From: Lingula anatina | Taxonomy: Eukaryota; Brachiopoda; Lingulata; Lingulida; Lingulidae | NCBI RefSeq assembly: GCF_001039355.2 | Contig: NW_019775891.1 | Location: 694,534 to 758,533, forward strand | DNA: 64,000 bases | Direction: 5' to 3' | Shown: piece after piece, positions 50,601 to 61,100 of the stretch | Layout of the letters: each line of letters opens with the position of its first letter | Numbering within the stretch: the first letter of the stretch is position 1 | The notes under the pieces: model-generated | Told to the model about the DNA's origin: nothing | The model's input: only the letters and a program-made list of their open reading frames with translations | Databases searched by the model: none | Position numbers and translations under genes: made by a program

Positions 50601-53600
50601 CCGAAGTCTGAGAAGTTCGGTCATACACGAGTTGAGGGCAGAGGGCAGAGGCAGCGGTGAAAACACTTAACAGTGATTTGAAGGTAAATGTTCCTCCCTT
50701 TTCTTCATACAAGATGTTTTCAACTGAGCATGGCCGCATTATGCACAGGTCTTAATTATATTGCAGGGGCGTAACCAGACCTTTTTTTAAAAATGGTACG
50801 CACAGATTTTCAAAATTCCCAGGAACAGCTAAATGTAGATTTACGCAACAGGTGAATTAGGGCAGCTTAAATTTTATGTGCCAAATATCATAGATTAGTT
50901 TTCACCATAAATAAAATCATCACTTAAAGTTTAAGATANCACACCTATCAGCAATCAACTTCTTGCCAACACATTAGGAGCACTGTGCAATCTATGCCAG
51001 GAGAAATATGTCCTAGGTGAGAGACTTTCTGAATGAACCATGATTGTTTGTTTGTTTGTTTAATATTTAGTAATATGAAATTTTCAGTAAGATTACTTAA
51101 ATAAATACGAATTTTTAGACAGAGTCATTTATATAACAAAATGGATATAAATATATTGATTTCTTTTGATGTTCTTATGATTCCCTATTGCTGCAATATA
51201 AAGTAAGATTATTTAATTAAGAATTAACTGGAATAAAATTTGGTGCTTAATTATTGAATTGCTAACATGGTGTTGTCTGTATCTATCCCTCTACTTGAAA
51301 CTGAAAGCTTTGGATTAAAAAAAAAAAAAAAAAAAAGGTCAAAGTGATTTATAATTTTTTTTACTATAGGTGGTGCTGTACTCACTGATGGGGGTATGGG
51401 AGTTATTCTGCCCCTCACAAGAGTGCCGGATGGTAAGATAGCAGAAAAAGCTCTGGAAGTCCTGATTAATCTAGGAAAACAGCAGAGTCTGAGGGAAAAG
51501 GTTGCAAGTTTGGGAGGCTTGCAGTGTTTGATAGGTAGTTATAGCACATCACAACCTTTTAAAAGTGTAACTGAGACATCTGGTAATATCTTTATTACCA
51601 CTCTGAAACATCTGTTTTGTTAACCATGAAACATTTTGCCACTTTTTGTTATTAATAATGGTTGATCGAAATGTAGTATGTAACTGTCATGCCCTGTAGC
51701 CTGAAAACTTGAATTATTTTATAATCATGTGAATACCATTCATAGAAATAACTAGTCTTCAAAGAATGTATAGTCTGACGGTAATAATTTTTTTCTCACG
51801 ACTAATGGGAACTAGATCATTTTGGCCTGTGTCAGTTCAATATGAAGGCCTACATTTTAATATATGATTATATTAAATATTTGAGACCTATTTTAATGAT
51901 TTCATAGATATATGCCAAAGTTATATATCTGGTGCTGACCATGCCATGGATGAACAGGTGTTAGAGAAATGTTTGCTGACACTGAATAACCTGTTGTATG
52001 GAAATGCAGCCAACAAGAAGATGTTTACTGACTTGAAGGGTAACCTGTCTCCATTTTTTTACCCATAAATTAATGATGCATTAAATGTTTATATGTGCAT
52101 TATATGCATCATTGTATAAAATTCAGCTCTTGAACAGATTCTGATCTGAGAAAAGTTTTGATTCTGATAAAATTTACACCATAATTCTCAGTGTTTATGT
52201 GTTAAATTTTACACATTCTTAATACAGCTCAAACAGTCAAAATGTATTATACATCCAAGTATGTATGATATATAAACAATATTTGTTTGGCACTAGCTGA
52301 ATTTTTTTTTTTTTTTTTTGGTCATAACTAGCTTAAGACACACTTGGTGAGATAAAAGAATTCAGCTTGTGGAACATAATTATCATTTATGATCCAACCA
52401 CCAAGCTCCTATTATGATCTATGTTTATAGGTATCCCAGCACTGCTGCAGTTGGAGTCTTCTCTAGATGACGGGAGTGTTAAGACCAAGCTGATGCAGGT
52501 CCTTCGAACCTTTACAGGCAGTGCCAACCTAAGGCAGCAAAGTGGGGACAGAAGAGTGGGAAGAGCCAGGGAAAGGTACAGTGGATTTGCTTTCTTATCT
52601 CTAGTGCTTTTTAATGAAAATATGTTACATATATATTTTTGACTTAATCATTATACAACCATTAGTTTTATTGTGTCATTGTATATAGAAATACACATTT
52701 TGGCTTGTTAGGTTTTCTTAAATTGAGTTAAGTTTTTTACCTTTTTAATGGTGTGGTGAACTTTGGGCCATGTTCCTGTAAAGTACTTTAATTGATTCAG
52801 AGTGTCCCATAAAAAGAGAATCTGTAGGATATTGCATTTTTTAAGTTGTTTGTTTTTTTGTTTTTGTTGTCTTTTGGGGAAACCCCACCTTAATACAGTT
52901 TGAATTTCTATATATATTGCTTAATAATTAAAATTTCTTATTTAACAGAATAAAAAGGAATACTGATGAAAAAGATCAAACAGCCCTACTTGACATTTGC
53001 CTTGCATCTCCGTCATCACTTGGGGAAGAAAGAGGGCGCAGCAGTAGCAGGAGTGGGCGGAGTTGTAGCAGAGAAAGACCAATCAGGAGAGGGAGGGGAA
53101 GTGACAGTGATCTTGAGAGAAAGCCAGCTCTGGGATCCCTATCCAGAAATAGGCTGTTACAGGTACATTGTACAATGTACTACTATTTTGGGTATTTAGG
53201 GCCATGTTGAAAGAAAAATGGGAATGGAACAAAAATGATTTGAACCATTTTTTAGCTGGCAGAAATCTTTCCAAGGTGAGCCTAGAGTATAACCCAACTT
53301 AACTGGCAAGATCACAATCTGTACTTTTCTCTACTGTACCATACTGTACGATGCCATCATAATATGACATATTATGCCATGCTGTAGTATGCCATGCCAT
53401 GACTTACCATACTGTGTCAAGTCTTGCCATACCATGTCATGACTTGCTATGTCATGTCGTACAGCCATGACTTGCCATACCATGTCATGACTTGCTATGA
53501 CTTGCTGTAGCATTCCATACTATGTAGTTCTTTGCCATTCTTTATCATGCCATGCCATGCCATGCCATGTCATGCCGTAACTTCATATGATTTTCTCTTA

Positions 53601-56600
53601 CTGTACCATAATTTACTATATCTAATTCCAGGAGAGTTCCAGTGATGATGAGATATATGACTCTGCAGCCAGGACCTATTCCTCAGGAGAAGAGGCTGGA
53701 GGACTGCCAGTTATTGCATTGCCAGGTACGTTGTAACTTAGATTAAGTAGCTTTTATCAACATGTTCAGATCTGAGTCCCTGAATCCACTTTGGGTAAAT
53801 TTTGAGAAATTTAAACTGGAAATGCAATTTTTTGTTGACTTGTAGACAAGCTCTCAGGGCTAATGTTGTTTTAAGGTTGCTGCTTTGTTGGGGAATATGA
53901 GAGAAAGGTATGGGAAATTTTTGTGCTGTTCATGAATTAAATTCTGTAAAGAAATGTTGTTTACAAATATTTATTTCAAACAAACCTGTAAGAAAATTAC
54001 ATTCTTCTCAAAAAGATGAATTTGTTTGTTTCAGACCCTAGCAAACCGGTGAATACTGCTACCTTGTATGAGCTCAGTGAAAAGAACTATTATATATTAG
54101 GTAAGGAGCATTTTATACATTATTTGATGGAAATTCAAAAAACATTTATTTTTATGTTTTTTAAATTCTGGGGAAATCACTATATATTAACATTATTGGT
54201 AAGAACCTTCAAGTAATAAATAACCAATAAAATATATTAAAATATTATATTTATCTCTCAAGACAATGACTTCAGTTGCAAACAGACATAAAGTTACATA
54301 TCTGTAGCTATAATAATTTCATTTTTGAACTTTGAAAATTAACAATGTGAAGTGGTCCTGACAAAGTTATCAGGATATCAGGTAAATAGTTTTGCTGTAG
54401 GTCTTTAATATGTAGAACTTAAAAACTTTTACAAGTGCTAATACTATAAACTCATTTTCCAGGTCAGAAAGTCTCCTTCAAGCAAGATGATCTTCATGAG
54501 TTGAGGAGTACTAGAGACGTGAAAAAAGTGATGTTTAAAACTGTTGAGAAACTAATCTGTGGTTTTATGAATCAAGGTAAGAAATGAAAAATTGATACAA
54601 TACACATGACATATCAGTGAAAGACTGATTGTGGCACATTTAAATTCAAATTAAATACAGAATCTGATGAGATGATGGCATATTCTAATTCAAGTGACAA
54701 CGCAGAAAGTAGCTTTCACAGGCTAAGGTCAGACAAATTTGATAAGTTGGTTAACAACTGGGACTGATACTATGAGGAAACTTTATTATTATTTTTTTTA
54801 CCTTTTGTATCACATGTTAAAAAACAAAAAGTGGCCACTTGCTAACCAACTGATCAATTTTGACTGGCCAAAGAATACCTTATAAGATGCAATACCACAT
54901 TGTATTATCTTAATGTAGATCAGAAACTAAGAGCTATTTGTTCAAGCATGTGAAAACTCTGAGACTGTCAGGAACATGGCTATTAATAATTCTTAGGTGG
55001 ACATCAAACATAATTATAAGATGAGAGTTAAGCTAGATGTATTTCTTTCTGTACTTCCATTCAGCAATCTCAAAAAAAAAAAAAAAAAAAATAGAAAAGA
55101 TAAGAAAAAAAGAAGCTGAAGCTCTATAGGCTATCATCAATGAAGTGAAGTTTATAAAAATTTGTTCTGTCATCAGCAATTCACATGATCAAAACTGCAT
55201 TATGTCGTCAAATTCCCTAGTTTATTATCATGGGTTTAATGTTCCAGTTGTTGATGAAGCCACCGTTAAGCTATGGATACAATCACTAGCTAAAACACTG
55301 GCTGGCGACATCACCACAGCAGGTTTGGTAAAGTCCCACTTGTGTTACAGGTTACATATATAGAAAATAACTTGATTACTTCCAGGAAAAGGGGGCCATA
55401 TTTACTTTGGCATCGACACAAACAGCCTGGTGCAGGGAATCAGGATATCCCGCGATGAGAGAGACCGTCTGCGCGTCGGACTGGATGACATCATGAAGAG
55501 GTTCACGCCCGTAGTGAGCCACGCCATGTTTGAGGTGCTGTATTCTCAGGTGGTTCAGTCAGACGGCCATGATAACCCACAGACACGGAAACCAGTGAAA
55601 GACTTCTGTGTCATAGGTGGGTGGATACATTCAAGGCTGGGTCTTTGAAGTCCTGGTGATTTGGTTGAATAAGTGATTGATACTGATGATGAAAACAGAA
55701 GTTGCTGTAACCAGTTTAATAACCCTGTAATATTTTTCATAAAGTAAAACAGATTGCAGACTTTTGTATATCAGATATGTTCATACTTCAAAAAAATTAT
55801 TTAAGCAATGATCCATGCTCATTGTCATGGAATGTGTAATACATGCTAAAGTACTTAGAGAAACCACTTGGGAGAAGTGGTTGAAGCTTGTTTGTTTTAT
55901 ATTAATTTTCTACCCTTTTCATGGTGCCATATCTACTACAACAGTCAGCAGGGAAATCCTTCAAGATGTAGGATATCTTAACATCACAAGCATGGAAAAT
56001 ATTGTCTTGTATTTTAGTGACATTTAGGATGTGACTCAGATCAGTTGTTCCCACTTCGTATGATTCTTGGCCTTTTACTTAATTACTGCTGTCAGTCTTC
56101 TCCTAAAAGGTATTCAGGCACAGTGCTAGGTGGGGTTTCAGGGCTGGGTTGGAAGGACCGCCTTTTCAACTGCCAAAATGGTTGGCTCTGAATCAAAATT
56201 TGATGTGGATTCTATTCCATTTTTGAAGTTGAGTCAGCTAAGTGAGTGAAAGTGTCCACATTTTCAGAACTCCTCTTTGAGATTACTGGCCTGATACTAC
56301 TACACTGGACATTTACCAGGTGCAAGTTTTTTTTTTTTTTTTTTTTTTTTTCACAGTTGGATTTTGGTTTCCCCTCTTTACATTTTATCTCTGATGATCT
56401 TTCTCCTTATGTTTGACTTAAATCAAGGTGAAAGTGATACATATGTAACCATGCAGTTTTATCTAGTAGCAATTGGTTCTTATCTTTGTATTGTTGTCCT
56501 ATTTCCAGAGTTGAGACTGTCCAAAGCTGGGGATATCTTTCTGACCTCAGACGAGAGGTGTTTTTTGAGGGTAGAAGGGAAAACCAAGTCTTTATACACA

Positions 56601-58162
56601 CAGGTATGCCAAGGATATTAAGAAAGGGAGAGCTGCCGCAGAGGAGTTTTATGCGTTAGAAAGGCCTACGTTTGACAGAATAGCTTCTCCCTCCACCACC
56701 CCCCCTTGCTCTGCGTTTCTTTTTATTTATGAAATACTTATCTTAAGAACTACATTAGAAATATAAACTTTTAGAGCACAAACTCTGTTTTATTGCTTTA
56801 TAATTCTCTACCCCAGGTGCTTCTGCGCATAGGGTGGCCAAGTGTTTATCATTCATTTTGCTGTCTTTTAATTTGTGTGATAAATGTAATGATCAGTTTC
56901 TAATGTAACTCTAAGACCCCATTCCCAGAGATTAGATCAATCCAACTAGATTGACCTAACTCCCTGGGGGTTCATGCCAAATAGCTGTCGGCCGAGCGGG
57001 CACGAAAGTTAATTACCCCCTTACAGTTTGTAGTAGCGGGACGGACATTTAAGTCAGATTATCTGACAGTAATCTAGTGAGACTCCCCACAGGGATAGAT
57101 CGATCTAAAATCTATGGGAATGCACCCTAAAAGATATTAAAATACTATTGTGGGTGGTGATACAGGTCTGAACAACATTCCAGTGCCAGCCTGTGGTTTG
57201 GACTCTTTCTGTTTAGGAGATATGAGCCCTTAATTAAGCTTATCCATTATGCAAAGGGTTTCACCACTTCCCTGATAAAATCAGAAGTAAGCCTTTCAAG
57301 AAAATTAACTGGCACCAGATTCTAGCAGTCATGTTGTGATTTAATAGGTGTTATAATTGTGTTGATAGCTGTGTGGGTGAGGAATATCTGTTTGAAAGCA
57401 ATCTTCTGCTGCTGTTATGTCATCAGCTAGGAATTGGCTAATTCGCCCAATGTCTTTGTGATGCAACATCATCTTCCCATAAGCACTTTGACAATGTTTA
57501 TATCCACATTATCTATTTGGATGAGGAAAAAAATTACGCATACAAAACCCTATTTATTTAGATCCTCCACCAAGCAATAATGAGTACACAAAATATACAT
57601 CTGTGGGGCTAAGTGTGCCTTGCCTTTGATTTTTTAAGAGAAATTCTCTGGAGGGGGGGTGGGGTGGCCTTCTTCTTTGTATGGTCTGTATGCTCCAAAG
57701 AGACTACACATCTTTGCCAATTAGGCAATTAACAAAAACCATAATTGACACTTGGATTGTTTTGTATTAGTTTGAAGCTTCAAGGATAATCGTCTAATTT
57801 GATAGCATTGATTACGTGTAAACAGTATATCAGCTTAAATTTTGTATAAGACAGGCAGTTCCAGTTTGCTTTTCCCAGGATATTTAATTACTGGTAATTT
57901 GATTGCAGTGTGCATTTTGTAGTCGGTCGAAGCTGGTGCCTTAGAGAAAAAACGAATTAAAAACAGAGCTGTTATTTAGTAAATCCGTTTTTTAAACAGC
58001 TCAATCTACTGTGCGGGTGTTTTTTTCCAGGAAATCCGTGAACTGATTGTATCCAGAGAAGAAAGGAAATTCAAGGCCGAGATGGAGCGACTTCTAGAAC
58101 TTGGCAGAACTTTGAGAATGCACTTGGGTTTCTCGGAGGCCAGTGGAGGTCAATGTCCATAA
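44649..58162 (+). CDS. Tudor-armadillo-Schlafen (AlbA_2) domain protein, interrupted by an assembly gap
   Basis: Visible exons: 44649-44885, 45218-45790, 46057-46287, then, after the inserted block, 50941-51016 (5' end unseen), 51370-51534, 51908-52039, 52431-52575, 52949-53162, 53632-53725, 54035-54100, 54463-54576, 55386-55616, 56509-56603 and 58031-58162. Phases agree at every visible junction and 834 residues are seen. Residues 1-270 are helical, armadillo/HEAT-like. Residues 271-347 are the first part of an extended Tudor domain ([32 protein letters not shown]); its end falls in the gap. After the gap come armadillo units ([47 protein letters not shown]), an RS/RG-rich acidic linker, then a Schlafen AlbA_2-type fold ([34 protein letters not shown]) and a coiled C-terminus. 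No established name is known to me; a role in small-RNA or RNA processing is inference. Confidence 0.85.
46340..46340. other. Single N: assembly join
   Basis: Left is the intron after the Tudor exon; right is PSMB7 3' flank corresponding to about 37967. It marks an artificial junction. Confidence 0.9.
46341..50938. other. PSMB7 haplotype block B placed inside another gene
   Basis: A contig bounded by single Ns at 46340 and 50939, collinear with 37967-42540. It interrupts the Tudor-armadillo-Schlafen gene between its Tudor and second armadillo parts, so a gap with at least one missing exon was probably filled with an allelic contig. Confidence 0.85.
46802..50204 (-). CDS. PSMB7: 20S proteasome subunit beta type-7 (allele B)
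   Basis: Same eight-exon gene as 38425-41812, with intact open frames and splice sites, from [12 protein letters not shown] at 50204 to the stop at 46802-46804. The exons match those of allele A nearly base for base, while introns show many small indels, the pattern expected of two alleles. A recent paralogue cannot be excluded from sequence alone. Confidence 0.92.
50939..50939. other. Single N: assembly join
   Basis: The left side stops at the first bases of the TTAA MITE position; the right side opens inside an armadillo exon of the plus-strand gene. Confidence 0.9.
53336..53580. repeat. CATG-rich minisatellite in intron
   Basis: Degenerate tandem array built from units such as CCATGACTTGCCATACCATG and CATGCCATGCCATG. 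It lies in the intron between exons 52949-53162 and 53632-53725 of the Tudor-armadillo-Schlafen gene. A minus-strand open frame of 60 codons crosses it and is low complexity. Confidence 0.8.
55248..55322 (+). other. Possible 75-nt cassette exon in the AlbA_2 region
   Basis: Bounded by GTTCCAG and a GT donor. It is exactly 25 codons and starts and ends in the same phase as the flanking exon junction, so it could be included without shifting the frame. The encoded residues ([20 protein letters not shown] and following) look protein-like. Inclusion would split FMNQ from GKGGHIYFG. Confidence 0.35.
56913..57130. mobile_element. Inverted-repeat element in last intron
   Basis: ACCCCATTCCCAGAGATT near 56916 is matched by the complement of AATCTATGGGAATGCACCCT near 57108-57128, imperfect terminal repeats about 25 bases long. 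It is probably a MITE; no clear target duplication was seen. Confidence 0.55.
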
Positions 58163-61100
58163 GCCAGTTAACCTGTTAGAACTGCTATCTGTTGTATGTG
58201 TCCCAAGATTGATGCGATCAAGGGATGACTTGTTGAAAAAAAAATCGTTAAATTTCCTTACTCACGATGTGTTGATACGGCCGATGGGTACCCTCTGATG
58301 CCTGGTACTTCTAAAATAGTATACAAAATTAAAGATACAATAGTTTTGTAATAGACTACTATCAAACCCTGCGTTCAGAGAGTAGCCGCTGGGTGTTTGA
58401 GTAATTGGCATAAGGTGACAGTTATTTATTCTATTCTTTTAATCCCCTAACCATCTGCTATTCCACGAATAGCGAAGTGAAAAAGAAGACTAAAAATTTG
58501 TATTTTTCAGAGATATGAGTCCCTCTTGGCTGATGATCACGACGCCTCCTTTATTGTGATGTTGCGGAGCAGTTAATAATTTTTTGACGGAATAGCTAGA
58601 TTTTAAGAGAGTTAAACTGAAAGAAAAATTGAAAAAAAAAAAAACATTTAAAACTTTTTATAGAATATTTGTTAGATAAGTTCTTCCATTTTATTCAATA
58701 AATACGATTATTGAACGTGTGTTTTCACATGTACAGATGTGTTGTTTGTTATTTAAACTGATGGTGCTGCCAAAACAATTTTAGAAATGATAAATAGTGA
58801 TTGATACAACTGATCATTTTTGATATCAAATGATATTATATCCGTAACAGTAACGACGGTTAGAGAGAATTCTTCGTACTGCGTTTTGTCATGTCTCGAG
58901 AAAAATCTCGAAGACATAAACTGAAGATGCAGGGCGTCTGGAATATGGCAGGGCTAATGCGAAGACAAATGATGTATGCGTGTTTTACAGCATTATTTAA
59001 TTAACCAAGACAGGGGAATAGGACCAAAGCACACCGATTAATTTACTATTTCATAGTCTCGACTCGAGACACTGGTTGAATGATGACTAAAATGTCTAAA
59101 GCCTTTGCTTAGGTATATAAGGTACTGGGTAGAAAGAGGTTGAATAGAAATGGAGAAATACGTGGCGAGATTTTTGGCTGGACAATCCAAAATTAAAAAA
59201 AAATATTTTGAAAGATCGACTGTGCACAGTATTTGAAAATATAAAATAAGATCCGGTGAACCTGGCCGAAGCAATAATAAATGAGAGCGCTTTCAAAATA
59301 ATTTCATGTTTTCCCCGCCAGTGATACACCATTGGGATTTTAGACAAAGGGGATTGTGTTTGTCATCCGTATAAGAGCGTGCTGCATGCTGGCACGAGAT
59401 GGCACGTTACGTTGTTTAAGAATTTTTTCAATTGCCATTCACTTGTTCAGTAAATAATTGATGTTGAAAAGACTGGTCTCAGATGAAAAGACTGATATTT
59501 ACTTTGTAGGATGACACTCTGCGTCAAACTGCTCTCAGTTGACTAATTAAAACTCGCCGATTTATGTGGTAAAAAATCTTTATTATAAAGATGATATGCA
59601 ATTTGACGTCACGTCGATAACTTATGTGTCTTTTTGACTTGAAGATTTTACGAGCTCGGAGCTCCAGAGAGGACAAAAGAAAAAAAAAAAAATAATACTA
59701 TAGGAAGCCAGTCAATGTTTGTGGGGTTCAGCGGATTGTCTCCTTTTATCTTTAGGTACGGTATTGACTGCACATATTCTCGTCTCCGTTGTCTGAAGTC
59801 AGTGTCATGTACGAGTCCCTTGAGATACAAGCCCCGCTTCCCATCGATTTTTACAGGTAAGCCCTGCCAAGGATCCTTATCCTTTTACATCATTACATCA
59901 TGCTAACCCTAACCTGTAAGAATCTAATGGGAGAGGAGGGGAGGGGGGGCAAACACTGTTACGTGGACCATCAGATGCTTAACACCATAGCTGGTGCCGT
60001 ACACATTTTTTCGTTACCTAAAACAGGCCAATTTTGTTTATAATTTACAGCGGTGATCCCGCTTTTTATACTTACCAGCGCATGCCTTCTACTGTCTTTT
60101 TTAAATGGTTGCATAAGTTCTGCATAACTTCATGCATGTACACGTAAGACTGAAAATCAGGGCTTTTATTTTTGGCCCAAACAAATGGCCCATTTGAAAC
60201 TGGCATAATATGTTGTTATGCAGCGAATTGTCAACATTAGCCAAGTAATGTACTGTGAAGTGACACAAGAGCAATTTTCCCGGTTTGTAGGCGTCGCTTT
60301 AAGAAAAGGTCTCCGGAAGCTCATCACGAAGTTCATCTTGCTTAGTTTGTTTATTGTACCAGTCCATCCTTGCCGCATCAGGATTTGGAAGCAAACCAAC
60401 AATATAATCGTAAAATTACCATGATTGCCCTGAGTAAAAAGTTGTTATTTTTCTTTGATTTGATTCTAAAAGAATCACGACGGCGAAGAAGGCCACTAAT
60501 ATAATTTATAAAATCAATTTTTAGTATTAATTTGATTTAGTGCGACTTGGTCGATCTGATTCTTAGACAGCCTATAGAGGCTTTTAGGACTCAGCAGACA
60601 CGCTTCTTGGAACTTTTTTTCGAAATTAGTGATCGACCAAGAAGCTGCTTTAGGCTAACAAATGCTGAAAACCCAAACCCATATGTGAAAGACCGAATAT
60701 TTGGAGCCCAAGCCTTGTAAATTAGTCTGTTTTTATTGGAAATGAGACATTGCTTCATTGCAACTATCGAACCACTAGGGTGCAAACTCCACTTGCTTTT
60801 GGGCAAGATTTCCTAGCAATAAGATATATTTAGATTGCTTTTAACACTTGAGTCCCTGGATAGCTAAAAAAAAAAAAAGAGAGAAAAAAGAAAGCAAAAC
60901 AACATAACATATTGGCAATGGCATATTTCTACATTTTGTTCTTTCACGAGTACGCCAAACATGGCCGATGTAAAGCCTATAATGGTACTGGTCTAGGAAT
61001 ATGCAGCAAAATTACGTTGACTGGCATATTTTTTGATTCTCTTATGTTACCCCGTTTGCCATTTGGGACCCTAACCCTCCGCCAATGCCATCACCCCAAA

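Noticed and set aside
53396-53580. CRISPR-like repeat array
   Set aside because: Units are degenerate and without unique spacers; it is a eukaryotic intronic minisatellite.
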